This document shows, piece by piece, positions 47,372-60,300 of a stretch of 64,000 nt of DNA; position 1 is the first letter of the stretch, and every line of letters begins with the position of its first letter. The notes under the pieces were generated by a model, which was not told where the DNA came from, searched no databases, and saw only the letters and a program-made list of their open reading frames with translations. Both the position numbers and the translations under genes were made by a program. This DNA comes from Betaproteobacteria bacterium (lineage in GTDB: Bacteria; Pseudomonadota; Gammaproteobacteria; Burkholderiales; Rhodocyclaceae), in contig JACQYA010000040.1 of assembly GCA_016208425.1 (NCBI GenBank), positions 1 through 64,000 of the forward strand. The letters run 5' to 3'.

Positions 47372-48910
47372 ATGCAGTTGAATCCTTCCGAAATCAGCGA
47401 ACTGATCAAGAGCAAGATCGAGAACCTCAAGATCAGCGCCGATCTGCGCACCCAGGGCACCGTCGTATCGGTGACCGACGGCATCTGCCGCATCCACGGC
47501 CTGACCGATGTCATGCAGGGCGAAATGCTGGAGTTTCCCGGCAACACCTTCGGCATGGCGCTGAACCTGGAGCGCGATTCGGTCGGCGCCGTGGTGCTGG
47601 GCGAATACGAGCACATCTCCGAGGGCGATACGGTCAAGACGACCGGCCGCATTCTCGAAGTTCCGGTGGGACCGGAACTGCTCGGCCGCGTGGTCAACTC
47701 CCTGGGGCAACCGATCGACGGCAAAGGCCCGATCGGCAACAAGCTGACCGACAAGATCGAAAAAGTCGCGCCGGGCGTGATCTGGCGCAAATCGGTGTCG
47801 CAGCCGGTGCAGTCCGGCCTGAAGTCGATCGACGCGATGGTGCCGATCGGTCGCGGCCAGCGCGAGCTGATTATCGGCGACCGGCAGACCGGCAAGACGG
47901 CGGTGGCGATCGACACGATCATCAACCAGAAGGGTCAGGACATGCTGTGCATCTACGTGGCGGTCGGCCAGAAGGCTTCGACCGTCGCCAACGTGGTGCG
48001 CAAGCTGGAAGAAAATGGCGCGATGGGCTACACCATCGTCGTCGCCGCCACCGCCGCCGAGTCCGCGGCGCTGCAATTCATCGCGCCGTATTCCGGCTGC
48101 ACGATGGGCGAATACTTCCGCGACCGCGGGCAGGACGCGCTGATTATTTACGACGACCTGACCAAGCAGGCCTGGGCCTACCGCCAGGTGTCGTTGCTGT
48201 TGCGCCGACCGCCGGGCCGCGAAGCCTATCCGGGCGACGTGTTCTATCTGCATTCCCGCCTGCTCGAACGCGCCGCTCGTGTTTCGGAAGCGTGGGTCGA
48301 GCGTTTCACCAACGGCGAAATCAAGGGCAAGACCGGTTCGCTGACCGCGCTGCCGGTGATCGAGACGCAGGCCGGCGACGTTTCCGCTTTCGTTCCGACC
48401 AACGTGATTTCGATTACCGACGGCCAGATCTTCCTGGAAACCGACCTCTTCAACGCCGGTGTCCGCCCGGCCATGAACGCCGGCGTTTCCGTATCGCGCG
48501 TCGGTGGCGCGGCGCAGACCAAAGTCATCAAGAAGCTGGGCGGCGGCGTCCGTCTGGCGCTCGCGCAGTATCGCGAGCTGGCGGCCTTCGCGCAGTTTGC
48601 GTCCGACCTCGACGAGGCCACGCGCAAGCAGCTCGACCGCGGCCGCCTGGTGACCGAGCTGATGAAGCAGCCGCAGTATTCCCCGCTGTCCGTTGCCGAA
48701 ATGGCGATTACCCTGCACGCGGTCAACAAGGGCTTGTTCGACGATGTTGAGGTGAAGAGGGCGCTGGAGACGGAAAAGCAAATGCACGGCTTCGTCAAAC
48801 AGAAGTACGCCGATCTCGTCGGCAAGATCGAGACGAGCAGGGATCTCGACGCCGACGCTGAGCAGAAGCTCACCGGGGCGATCGAGGAGTTCAAGGCCAC
48901 GTTGGCCTGA
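47372..48910 (+). CDS. atpA: F1Fo ATP synthase subunit alpha
   Basis: 512 residues. P-loop [14 protein letters not shown], the [15 protein letters not shown] motif and the alpha signature [14 protein letters not shown]. Non-catalytic nucleotide-binding subunit of F1. The ATG at 47372 has TAGGAGAATTTCC upstream; the open frame before it runs through atpH. Ten bases after atpH. Confidence 0.98.
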   Translation: MQLNPSEISELIKSKIENLKISADLRTQGTVVSVTDGICRIHGLTDVMQGEMLEFPGNTFGMALNLERDSVGAVVLGEYEHISEGDTVKTTGRILEVPVGPELLGRVVNSLGQPIDGKGPIGNKLTDKIEKVAPGVIWRKSVSQPVQSGLKSIDAMVPIGRGQRELIIGDRQTGKTAVAIDTIINQKGQDMLCIYVAVGQKASTVANVVRKLEENGAMGYTIVVAATAAESAALQFIAPYSGCTMGEYFRDRGQDALIIYDDLTKQAWAYRQVSLLLRRPPGREAYPGDVFYLHSRLLERAARVSEAWVERFTNGEIKGKTGSLTALPVIETQAGDVSAFVPTNVISITDGQIFLETDLFNAGVRPAMNAGVSVSRVGGAAQTKVIKKLGGGVRLALAQYRELAAFAQFASDLDEATRKQLDRGRLVTELMKQPQYSPLSVAEMAITLHAVNKGLFDDVEVKRALETEKQMHGFVKQKYADLVGKIETSRDLDADAEQKLTGAIEEFKATLA

Positions 48911-48928
48911 TCGGTCGAGGAGCGCGCC

Positions 48929-51237
<2,309 letters not shown>

Positions 51238-51299
51238 TGGCGGTCGTCGTGTCCGCGCCGAAGCAGGCGCGAGACGCGACTCAGCAGAGGAAACTAACC

Positions 51300-51722
51300 A
51301 TGTCGATCAGAGTTCATGTTGACGTCGTCAGCGCCGAGGAGCTGATTTTCTCCGGAGAAACGGATTTCGCGGTGTTTCCGGGCGAAGCCGGCGAGCTGGG
51401 CATTTACCCGCGCCACACGCCGCTGCTCACCCGCATCAAACCCGGTACCGTGCGCCTGAAAGTGCCGGACAGCGACGAGTACGAGCTGGTTTACGTATCC
51501 GGCGGCATGCTGGAAGTCCAGCCCAACCTGATTACGATGCTGGCGGACACAGCGATCCGCGCGCACGACCTGGATGAGGCGAAGGCGCTGGAAGCCAAGC
51601 GTCGTGCCGAGGAGGCGCTGAAGGATCGCTCTTCGGATGTCGGCTACGCCTCGGCCGAGGCCGAGCTGGCGCAGGCGGTGGCGCAACTGCAAGCACTCAA
51701 AAAGTTGCGCGCCCGGCATTGA
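51300..51722 (+). CDS. atpC: F1Fo ATP synthase subunit epsilon
   Basis: 140 residues. N-terminal beta sandwich ([19 protein letters not shown]) and a C-terminal helical hairpin ([14 protein letters not shown]). It couples the shaft to the c-ring and can inhibit ATP hydrolysis. Last gene of the operon, ending 30 bases before a strong terminator. Start at [10 protein letters not shown], preceded by GAGGAAACTAACC. Confidence 0.97.
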   Translation: MSIRVHVDVVSAEELIFSGETDFAVFPGEAGELGIYPRHTPLLTRIKPGTVRLKVPDSDEYELVYVSGGMLEVQPNLITMLADTAIRAHDLDEAKALEAKRRAEEALKDRSSDVGYASAEAELAQAVAQLQALKKLRARH

Positions 51723-51751
51723 GTTTGCGCGGAAGATAAGCGCGGAAAAAA

Positions 51752-51775
51752 GGCAGCCACCCGGCTGCCTTTTTT
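51752..51775 (+). terminator. Intrinsic terminator of the atp operon
   Basis: GGCAGCC (51752-51758), loop ACCC, GGCTGCC (51763-51769), then six T's; six A's lie before the stem, so it can also work for the convergent ubiJ operon. A textbook bidirectional terminator. Confidence 0.95.
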
Positions 51776-51808
51776 CTGTCCGATGCCGGAACAACGTTCA
51801 GCGCAACG

Positions 51809-52390
51809 TTAGCGCTGTCCGGCTTGTTGCAGCCGCCTTTCAAGTCTGGCGCAGTCTTCGCGAAGCGCATCGACCGCCGCGTAAAACCCTTCAAGATCCG
51901 GGCGGCGCGCAATGGCGGGCTTCTCCTCGACGAGATATTCCACCACGTTGAGCGACAAGCGTTTCGCCATCTCGCGATGCCAGGCGGCGAGGCGCCGGCT
52001 TTCGCGGACGACGCGGTAAGCCGCCACGTCACCGATCAGCCCGGCAAGATCGCTTTCGATGTCCCAGCGCAGGTTGCGCATGACAAAACCCAGCGCTTCC
52101 GCGAAGTCGACGGCACCCGAGATGCGCGCCAGACCGAAGATCGAAGCGCGGTCGGTGATGGCGCGCAAAGGCCAGTCGGGCGGCAAGACAACCGTCACCG
52201 CCGCCGGCGACGCACCGTCGCTTCCGGCCAACAACCCGCTGCCGGCAACAGATACCGGAACCGTCACAGCACCCGCGACGACGCAAAGCGTTTGGCCGGC
52301 GAAGGGCGTCAGCCGAACACGCGCCCAGTTTTCCCGGGCCAGCAGGCGATTGACGAAATGAACTGCGCTTCCCGCAAGTATCCCCGGCAT
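51809..52390 (-). CDS. ubiJ: Ubiquinone biosynthesis accessory factor UbiJ
   Basis: 193 residues. SCP2-like domain: NRLLARENWARVRLTPFAGQTLCV near the start, ISGAVDFAEALGFVMRNLRWDIE in the middle, and a C-terminal coiled coil (EGFYAAVDALREDCARLERRL). UbiJ binds lipids with UbiK and scaffolds the late aerobic ubiquinone steps. It is last in the visible run DUF971-ubiE-Tim44-ubiJ; ubiB, which often follows, is not here. It converges with atpC at the shared terminator. Confidence 0.85.
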   Translation of the reverse strand: MPGILAGSAVHFVNRLLARENWARVRLTPFAGQTLCVVAGAVTVPVSVAGSGLLAGSDGASPAAVTVVLPPDWPLRAITDRASIFGLARISGAVDFAEALGFVMRNLRWDIESDLAGLIGDVAAYRVVRESRRLAAWHREMAKRLSLNVVEYLVEEKPAIARRPDLEGFYAAVDALREDCARLERRLQQAGQR

Positions 52391-52398
52391 GGGAACTT

Positions 52399-53256
52399 TC
52401 AGCCCAGTTGCTGGATACCCACTATTGTCCAGCCCTTGTTGCCGTCAACCGGTTTGGAAAGGTTCCAGACTTCGCTAAAAGGTGTCGCCGCCGAACCCGC
52501 GTCTTCGCGGATCATGCCGCCGAAGCGGACGCTGGCCAGATGATGGCTACCTTCGGTGACGACTTCGAGCAGATCCGCGTTCAATGTCACGACGTCCGTA
52601 TGCTGTTCTGTTGCGCCACGCTCATCTATCTGTAGCTTGATTTCGGCAAACATCTCCGGGCTGACGAATTCGCGGATGTCGTCCAGGTTTCTCGCGTCGT
52701 TGGACGCCTGCAAGCGAACGAAATTGAGCTTGGCGACGCGCAGGAACCCGTCGGTGTCGAACCCGGCCGGAACCTGCGGCGCCGCTTGTGCGACGGGCGC
52801 CGCCGGCGTTGCGCCGGAAGAAAGCCCCGGGTCGGACATCGGCGGCGCCATGCCCGGCCCACCGACGCCGGCGTAGCGCATCGCGTCGGGCGGCTGCATC
52901 GACGTTTCCTTGCGCCGGAACAGGAACTTGAAGGCAAACACCCCCGCGACGACCAGCAATCCGACCAGCAGGAAGTTGGCCAGCCCTTCGCCCATGCCGA
53001 AATGCGAGAGCAGCGCGGCGATACCCAAGCCGGCGGCCAGACCGGCGAGCGGCCCCATCCAGTTGCGCTTCGGGGCGGCGGGCGCCGGTGCCGCCGCCGC
53101 GTTATTCGGTGCCGGCGTCGCCGCCTGCTTTTGCGTCACCGACTCGCGTTGCACGCCGCTCGATTTTCCGCCGCCCAAGCGCTTGGCTTCGGCATCGCCC
53201 AGCGTTAGCCCCAACGACAGCACACCAACCGCCAATGTCAAGAGAAATCTTTTCAT
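52399..53256 (-). CDS. Tim44-like domain protein with signal and membrane anchor
   Basis: 285 residues. Signal peptide (about 1-22), Ala/Pro-rich linker, membrane helix (about 90-112), and a C-terminal Tim44-like domain (FLRVAKLNFVRLQASNDARNLDDIREFVSPEMFAEI). Bacterial Tim44-like proteins are common beside ubiE/ubiJ in betaproteobacteria, with unknown role; a lipid-binding or inner-membrane scaffold function is possible. Strong AGGAGG site. Between ubiE and ubiJ with gaps of 12 and 8 bases. Confidence 0.85.
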   Translation of the reverse strand: MKRFLLTLAVGVLSLGLTLGDAEAKRLGGGKSSGVQRESVTQKQAATPAPNNAAAAPAPAAPKRNWMGPLAGLAAGLGIAALLSHFGMGEGLANFLLVGLLVVAGVFAFKFLFRRKETSMQPPDAMRYAGVGGPGMAPPMSDPGLSSGATPAAPVAQAAPQVPAGFDTDGFLRVAKLNFVRLQASNDARNLDDIREFVSPEMFAEIKLQIDERGATEQHTDVVTLNADLLEVVTEGSHHLASVRFGGMIREDAGSAATPFSEVWNLSKPVDGNKGWTIVGIQQLG

Positions 53257-53268
53257 AGATCCAGCCTC

Positions 53269-54039
53269 CTAGAATTTGAAACCACGGTGCAGCGCAACCA
53301 CACCGAGCGTGAGATTAAAATATTCGACCTTTTCCAACCCGGCATGTTCCATCATCGCCTTCAATGTCTCCTGGTCGGGATGCACGCGGATCGACTCGGC
53401 CAAGTAGCGGTAGCTGGCCTCGTCCCGGGTGATGATCTGGCCGATCCTCGGGATTACCTTGAACGAGTAGAAATCGTAGAGCGGCGCAAGGGGTTTCCAA
53501 ATTTGCGAAAACTCCAGAACCAGCAGCCGTCCGCCCGGCCGCAACACGCGCTGCATCTCGGCCAGCGCGACCTCCTTGCGGGTCATGTTGCGCAGGCCGA
53601 AGGCGACGGTCACACAATCGAAATAGTCGTCCGGGAAGGGCAGCTTCTCGGCGTCGCATTGCGCGGCCGGCATCATGAAGCCTTTGTCGCAGAGACGGTC
53701 GCGGCCGCGCGTGAGCATCGCGTTGTTGATGTCGGTCAGCCAGACCTGACCGCTACGGCCGACGCGCCTGGCGAAAGCGAGCGACAGATCTCCGGTGCCG
53801 CCCGCCACGTCGAGCACGCGCGAGCCTTCGCGCGCACCGCTTTTGGCGATCGTGAACATCTTCCAGAGACGGTGCATGCCGCCCGACATGACGTCGTTCA
53901 TCAGGTCGTAGCGTTGCGCCACCGAGTCGAAGACATCGGCGACACGCTGTGCTTTTGCCTCTTCCGCGACTTCTTCAAAGCCGAAATGCGTGGTGGAGGT
54001 GCCGTTGGTGGCGTTCCGGGTTGTGCTGTTTTCGTTCAT
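53269..54039 (-). CDS. ubiE: Ubiquinone/menaquinone C-methyltransferase
   Basis: 256 residues. Ubie family markers: [26 protein letters not shown] motif [11 protein letters not shown], and [16 protein letters not shown]. UbiE methylates the benzoquinone (and demethylmenaquinone) ring. The Asn/Thr-rich first 15 residues are a family-variable extension. Second in the DUF971-ubiE-Tim44-ubiJ run. Confidence 0.95.
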   Translation of the reverse strand: MNENSTTRNATNGTSTTHFGFEEVAEEAKAQRVADVFDSVAQRYDLMNDVMSGGMHRLWKMFTIAKSGAREGSRVLDVAGGTGDLSLAFARRVGRSGQVWLTDINNAMLTRGRDRLCDKGFMMPAAQCDAEKLPFPDDYFDCVTVAFGLRNMTRKEVALAEMQRVLRPGGRLLVLEFSQIWKPLAPLYDFYSFKVIPRIGQIITRDEASYRYLAESIRVHPDQETLKAMMEHAGLEKVEYFNLTLGVVALHRGFKF

Positions 54040-54069
54040 CTTGTTTGATCGAAGTTTGTTCGTTTGGGC

Positions 54070-54492
54070 TCAGTGAGCGCCACAGCCCCCTTGCGGCCCT
54101 GGCGAGAATGGCGCCGCAGCGGTATCCCTGCTCGCGCCGGTGGCCGACAGCTTGTCCAGGTAGGCCTGCCAGAGCTCGTCGCGATGAACCGCCAAGTTAT
54201 AGAGCAGATCCCACGAATAGATGCCCGTATCGTGACCGTCGGAAAATACCGGTTGAACCGCATAGTTGCCTACGGGTTCCAAGCGCTCGATAGCAACATC
54301 GCGTTTGCCGACCTGAAGCGTTTCCTGTCCCGGCCCGTGTCCGCGCGCTTCGGCGGAGGGCGTGAAAACGCGCAAAAACTCGCAAGCAAGCTCGAAATGC
54401 TCGCCGCTAGGATAGGTCAGCTCCAGAACGCGGGACTTCTGGTGGAGCTTGATTTCGCTTGGGATCTGGGTTGTCGGATCTAAACCGGACAT
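54070..54492 (-). CDS. DUF971 protein
   Basis: 140 residues. The DUF971 (gamma-butyrobetaine hydroxylase N-terminal-like) domain: SEIKLHQKSRVLELTYPSG, VAIERLEPVGNYAVQPVFSDGHDTGIYSW and LYNLAVHRDELW. The domain is small, binds zinc or iron-sulfur in some relatives, and is found beside ubiE in many betaproteobacteria. A C-terminal GCGAH tail includes one Cys. Start at 54492 has GAGAGG upstream. Molecular role unknown. Confidence 0.85.
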   Translation of the reverse strand: MSGLDPTTQIPSEIKLHQKSRVLELTYPSGEHFELACEFLRVFTPSAEARGHGPGQETLQVGKRDVAIERLEPVGNYAVQPVFSDGHDTGIYSWDLLYNLAVHRDELWQAYLDKLSATGASRDTAAAPFSPGPQGGCGAH

Positions 54493-54627
54493 ACGTACCT
54501 CTCGTGAAAGCCGAGGCGCAATGATAGCCGAAAACCGCCGGCTAAACCCGGCGTCACCGGCAACCGGGCGCGATCGGAAGCGCGGGGGATACCGGCTGTG
54601 CATCCGTCATGGGCGGATGCCGCCCCA

Positions 54628-57204
54628 TCAAGGCGAACCGGCTTTATCGGGAGCTGGCGACCAGTCCGCGGGAAGGATCTCGCGCGACGGCCGTCCGACA
54701 TAGTAGCCCTGCGCCAGATGTATGCCGAGGACGCCCAGCTCTTCGAGCACCTCCTGCGTTTCGACATACTCCGCCACCATCGTGATCCCGAGTTCCAGCG
54801 CCAGCGAACGGATGCTGTGCACGAAAGCCCGATCCTTGGAACTGGTCAGCATGCTGCCGATGAACTCACCCTCGATCTTCAGGAAGTCGATGGGAAAGCG
54901 CCGCAGGTAGTGGAACGACGAGAAGCCGGAACCGAAATCGTCGATGGCCAGCTTGAACCCCTCCAGCTTGAGGTCGGCGAGAAAGCGTTCGAGCAGCCCC
55001 ATGCTTTTCACCGTGTCGCGTTCGGTGATCTCAAAGACGATGCGCTCCGGCGAAACCCCGCTATCGGCGACGATACGGCGGACGTTTTTGGCGAACTCGT
55101 TGAGAATCAGGGCGCGCGGCGACAGGTTGATGAAGATGTAGCCCTCGTCGTGCCCCTGTTCCCGCAAGCTGTTGAGCGCCAGCTCGATAACCAGCGTGTC
55201 GAGGCGATGGATGACGCCCATCTTCTCGGCAATTTCGACGAACTCTTCGGCGCGCACGACCGAATCGCCGATCTCGATGCGCGACAGCACTTCGTAACCG
55301 ACGATACGCCGCGTTTGCACGTCCAGAATCGGCTGAAAGTAAGGCGTCACCCGCCGTTGCTCGATAGCGTCGAGAATCATGACGCTTTTTTGCGAGATGT
55401 CGCGGAAGACGTTGACCACATCGTCCGGCGTCGGCATGACCAGGCGGTCGCGGCCGGCTGCCTTGGCCCGGTACATCATGTTGTCGGCAAAAAGAAAGAG
55501 ATCCTTGGCGTTGTCGGCATGGTCGGGGTAGATGGCCAACCCGATCGATCCGGTGCCGTGAATATGCCGATCATCATCGTCCAGAACCATCGTGCTGGTC
55601 GCCTCGAGAACGCGCTGGGCGATGGTCGCCGTCACTTCCAGGTCGGCATCGGGCAGGAGGACGACGAACTCGTCGCCGCCGTAACGGGCGAAGATGTCGC
55701 CGCCGCGCAAAGCGTGCTGTACCGTTCGCGCAAACTGCTGCAGGTAGCGATCGCCGGTCGGGTGGCCGTAGTTGTCGTTAATCAGCTTGAAGTGGTCGAG
55801 GTCGATCAGCAACAGCCCGAATGAGTACTCCTGGCGTTGCGCGCGCACGATTTCGTAGCCGATCAGCTCCCAGAAAACGCGCTGGTTGAAGAGGTCGGTC
55901 AAAGGGTCGCGCGTCGCGTAGTATTCGAGATCGTGCGTATATTTGTAGATGGCCTTGACCGAGCCGACAACGTTGAGCAAAGTCGATAACACGCTATCCA
56001 TCACCAGGTGCCGGGTTTCATCGTCAAGCGCGCTGGAATGGACGCCGATACCGACGATACCGCCGATTTTCGGCAGCTCGACAAAGAAAGACTTCACGCG
56101 CAAATCGACCTCGTGCTCGGAAAGACGGATCTCGCCACCGTCGTGCAGCACGATATTGTGATGCATGGTGCAAGTCGTAAATTCGCTGAAATGCGAATGC
56201 GCCGCCAGCGCGCTACGGATGTACTTCTCGATCATTTCCCGCGTTTCTGGGGTCGGCGGGTAGTGCCAGAAAACTTCGAGGTCGAACAGCTCATCGTCGA
56301 TCTTGAACACCGAAAACAGCACATGGGCAGTCATGATGCGATTGATCTCGACCAGCAACTGGCCGACGTACTCGCGCCAGTCCTTGACAACATCGGATGT
56401 GATGATGAATTTTTCGAGCAGGCCGATCTCGAACTTCAGGAGGTCTTTGTCGACGGCAATGCCGCGCAGTTTGTCCACCAAACCGTCGAGCGCGACGAGC
56501 AGGCCGTTGAACTCGACGAAACCCAGATCGTGCCGGGTCAGCGAGATATGGCGCAAATCGCTGATCGAGTTCACTTCGTCGAAGTGCTTGCTGACGGTGC
56601 GCACCGAGCGCTCCAGGCGGTGGCTTACCACCCACACGCCAACGGCGGCGAAGAGCAAAGCCAGCGGCAAGAAAGCGGAGAGCGCGACAACCAGCTCGCG
56701 GCGCGCCTGTGCCAGCAGCGGCGCAAGCTCCTGGCGCACTTCGATGGCGCCAAGCGTGCTGCCGACCGCGGCGTTCCTGTGGCAACGCAAACATTTTTCT
56801 TCGGCCACCAGCGGGTAGATATGGCGGATCGATCCGTCCACATCCGAATGGCGCGGTCGCCCCTCTTTGATCGCCAGGGTAAGTTCGTCGTCGAGCGGCG
56901 GTTGATCGATCTCGCCAAAGCGGTCGATCACCAGTTCGCTGCGGTAGATCTGGATCGATTGCGCCGAACCGCGCGAAGCTTCGCGCGTGGCGCTGAGAAA
57001 AGATTCGGCCTGAGGGCGCCGCCAGCCGGTGCTCATCAGCTCGTACATCGTCGCGAAGGTGACGCGCGCCACACCGTCCGAGGCCTGCCGCGCGTTTTCC
57101 TTGACGGCGCTGTCGAATATCCGGCCTACCGTCCAATAACTGCCGCCGAAAAAAAGCAGCGCCACCACGGCCGATGCCGCAAAGATGAATGTTCGGATAC
57201 GCAT
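54628..57204 (-). CDS. Membrane sensor with periplasmic heme site, GGDEF and EAL
   Basis: 858 residues from ATG (GGGAG upstream). Membrane helix (about 5-25), a periplasmic domain with c-type heme site CLRCH at 138-142, second helix (about 170-192), a long middle region that looks GAF-like (HVLFSVFKIDDELFDLEVFW), a GGDEF domain with the intact signature RYGGDEFVVLLP and DLDHFKLINDNYGHPTGD, and an EAL domain with EVLSR in place of EAL, plus NLSPRAL, IDDFGSGFSSF and AEYVETQE. Both activities may be present. Heme in the periplasm suggests a redox or gas signal. It is a paralogue in layout, not in close sequence, of the protein at 25446-28040. Confidence 0.85.
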   Translation of the reverse strand: MRIRTFIFAASAVVALLFFGGSYWTVGRIFDSAVKENARQASDGVARVTFATMYELMSTGWRRPQAESFLSATREASRGSAQSIQIYRSELVIDRFGEIDQPPLDDELTLAIKEGRPRHSDVDGSIRHIYPLVAEEKCLRCHRNAAVGSTLGAIEVRQELAPLLAQARRELVVALSAFLPLALLFAAVGVWVVSHRLERSVRTVSKHFDEVNSISDLRHISLTRHDLGFVEFNGLLVALDGLVDKLRGIAVDKDLLKFEIGLLEKFIITSDVVKDWREYVGQLLVEINRIMTAHVLFSVFKIDDELFDLEVFWHYPPTPETREMIEKYIRSALAAHSHFSEFTTCTMHHNIVLHDGGEIRLSEHEVDLRVKSFFVELPKIGGIVGIGVHSSALDDETRHLVMDSVLSTLLNVVGSVKAIYKYTHDLEYYATRDPLTDLFNQRVFWELIGYEIVRAQRQEYSFGLLLIDLDHFKLINDNYGHPTGDRYLQQFARTVQHALRGGDIFARYGGDEFVVLLPDADLEVTATIAQRVLEATSTMVLDDDDRHIHGTGSIGLAIYPDHADNAKDLFLFADNMMYRAKAAGRDRLVMPTPDDVVNVFRDISQKSVMILDAIEQRRVTPYFQPILDVQTRRIVGYEVLSRIEIGDSVVRAEEFVEIAEKMGVIHRLDTLVIELALNSLREQGHDEGYIFINLSPRALILNEFAKNVRRIVADSGVSPERIVFEITERDTVKSMGLLERFLADLKLEGFKLAIDDFGSGFSSFHYLRRFPIDFLKIEGEFIGSMLTSSKDRAFVHSIRSLALELGITMVAEYVETQEVLEELGVLGIHLAQGYYVGRPSREILPADWSPAPDKAGSP

Positions 57205-57375
57205 GGTCTGCTCCCTGGATCGGCCATTCCCGTACCCCATGCCGTTGACTGTGACTATCCGTGACCGGTGCGGTGCCGGACGGCATGAAGCCTGCTCGGG
57301 AACGGGTAACGATACACTCATTCCCGAGGAATTTCATCGTGTATACCTCGCGCATTCCGTCGCCGCGATACCGTG

Positions 57376-60300
57376 TTATAGAAGAACCCGTTCGACCCCC
57401 CCGTTATTGGCCTTTCCGACATAGGCTTCCATCCAGTTTTCGCCCAGCAGGTGCCGCGCCATCTCGACGACCGCATAATCCGCCCGTGTCCCGGCGTCGT
57501 CGTTGTAGCGGGAAAGCCCTTGCAGGCACGAGGGGCAGGAGGTCAGTACTTTCACCTGCCCCTTGAACCCGTCGGCGCGCAGTTTGCGGGCGCCGGCTTC
57601 GATTTCCTCCTGTTTGCGGAAGCGTACCTGCGTCGAGACATCGGGGCGCGTTACCGCCAGCGTCCCCGATTCGCCGCAGCAGCGATCCGAAAGATCGACC
57701 GGCTGGCCCATCAGTTCGTTGACCACCTTGATGCCTTGCGCGGTCTGCATCGGCGCATGGCAAGGTTCGTGGTACAGGTAGCGTACGCCTTCGACGCCTT
57801 CGAGTTTGACACCCTTTTCGAGCAGATATTCATGGATGTCGAGCAGGCGACAGCCGGGAAAGATCTTGTCGAACTGGTACTTCAGCAGTTGATCCATGCA
57901 AGTGCCGCAGGAAACGATCACCGTCTTGATGTCGAGATAGTTCAGCGTATTGGCCACGCGATGGAATAGCACGCGATTGTCGGTGGTGATTTTCAATCCC
58001 TGATCGGCCTCGCCGGCGGCGGTCTGCGGGTAGCCGCAACACAGGTAACCCGGCGGCAACACCGTCTGCGCGCCGATTTCATAAAGCATCGCCTGCGTCG
58101 CCAGGCCGACCTGCGAGAACAGCCGCTCCGACCCGCAGCCGGGAAAATAGAAGACGGCATCGCCGTCGTAGCCCTCGGCGCCCACCTTCCGCGGATCGCG
58201 GATGACCGGCACGACCTTGTCGTCTTCGATGTCCAGCAGGGCGCGCGAGGTGCGCCCCGGCAGCCCTCCGGGCATCGGTTTGTTGATGAAATGGATGATC
58301 TGCGACGGGATCGACGGCCGCCCGAGCGTCGCCGGGGGTTGCCGGGTCTGGCTCTGGATCGCGCCGAACGCCCGGGCGATCCGGTAGCCCAGCCGTTGCC
58401 CCGCATAGCCCCACCCGATCATGGTTTTGCGCACCAGCTTGATCGTCGCCGGGTCTTTCATGGTCAGGAAGGCCATCGCGGCGGCTTTGGCCGGAACAAA
58501 TTTCTTCTTGCCCTGTTCGCGCAGGAAATTGCGCATCCTGATCGACACGTCGCCGAAGTCGATATCGACCGGGCAGGGCTTCACGCATTTATGGCAGACC
58601 GTGCAGTGGTCGGCGACATCGTTGAACTCGTCGAAATGCCTTAGCGAGATGCCCCTGCGAGTCTGCTCTTCGTAAAGGAAGGCCTCGATCAGCAGCGAGG
58701 TGGCGAGGATTTTGTTGCGCGGCGAATAAAGCAGGTTGGCGCGCGGGACGTGCGTCGAACAGACAGGCTTGCACTTTCCGCAGCGTAGACAGTCCTTGAC
58801 CAACGCCGAGATATTGCCGATTTCGGACTGCTCCATAATCAGCGATTCGGTGCCCAGCAGCGAGAAGGAGGGCGTATAGGCGTTTTCCAGATCGCCGCCC
58901 GGCAGCAGCTTGCCCTTGTTGAAATGACCCTCGGGGTCGACCCTGGCCTTGTAGTCCCGGAAAGGCTGGATTTCCGCTTCGGTCAGGAATTCCAGCTTGG
59001 TGATGCCGATGCCGTGCTCGCCGGAAACGACGCCGTCCAGGGAACGAGCCAGCGACATGATGCGCGCCACCGCAACGTTCGCCGTTTGCAGCATTTCATA
59101 GTTGTCCGAATTGACCGGAATGTTGGTGTGCACGTTGCCGTCGCCGGCGTGCATGTGCAGGGCGACGAAAATCCGTCCGCGCAACGTTTCGGCGTGAATC
59201 GCCCCGATGCGGTCGAGAACGGGGCGGTAGACGTTGCCGTCGAAGATCGTTTCCAGTTGCGGCCAAAGCTCTGTTTTCCACGAAACGCGCACCGAATAAT
59301 CCTGCACGCGGTGGAAAAGCGTGGGATTCGCGGGGGGGGGCGTGGCGATATCCGTAGCAGAATTCTTGGCAGAAATCGCCGCTTTGTTGGACAGCGTGCC
59401 GGCTTCGATACCGAAGGCGGCGAACTGTGCTTCGGCTTGTGCCAGCGGCAGGTCAAGATGGTCGAGCAACCACTGCCAGCGGTTGTGCACGATGGAAATC
59501 GCGTCCAGCGCGGCCTGGCGGCGGTCGCCGATCAGCACCTCGTTGTCGAGATTGCTGTCGCCGCGATGCAGCGGCAAATTCTTCGGCTCGCCGCGCAGGA
59601 AGTCGGCGAGGTGGTCGCACAGTGCCAGCTTGTTGCGGATCGACAGCTCGATATTGATCCGCTCGATCCCGTCGCAGTATTCGCCCATGCGCGGCAGCGG
59701 GATGACCACATCTTCGTTGAGCTTGAACGCGTTGGTGTGGCGGGAAATGGCGGCGGTGCGCGAGCGGTCGAGCCAGAATTTCTTGCGCGTGTCGGCATCG
59801 ACTGCGACAAACCCTTCCGCGCCGCGCAGATTGCACATGCGAACGACTTCGGACGCGGCGGCCATGACCGCCGTTCCGTCTTCGCCGACGATGTCGCCGA
59901 CCAGCACCATCTTCGGGCGTCCCGAGTTTTCCCCTTTGCGTTTGGCCTTGGTGGCGTAACCGACGGCGCGGACGTAACGTTCGTCAAGGTGTTCGAGGCC
60001 GGCAAGCAACACGCCAGCCCGATGACCGGCGCCGCCCGGTTTGAAGTAGTTGGTGATTTCGACAATGGCCGGCACCGCTTCCCGAACCTGGCCGAAAAAT
60101 TCCAGGCAGACTGTCCGCGTGTGCGGCGGCATCTTGTGCAGCACCCAGCGTGCAGCGACGATCAGTCCGTCGGTGCCCTCTTTCTGAACACCGGGCAGTC
60201 CGGCCAGGAATTTGTCGGTCACATCCTTGCCGAGGCCGACCTTGCGGAACTGCTGGCCTGGGATTTCAAGAATTTCCGGTTCGCCGAACAGCGCTTTGCC

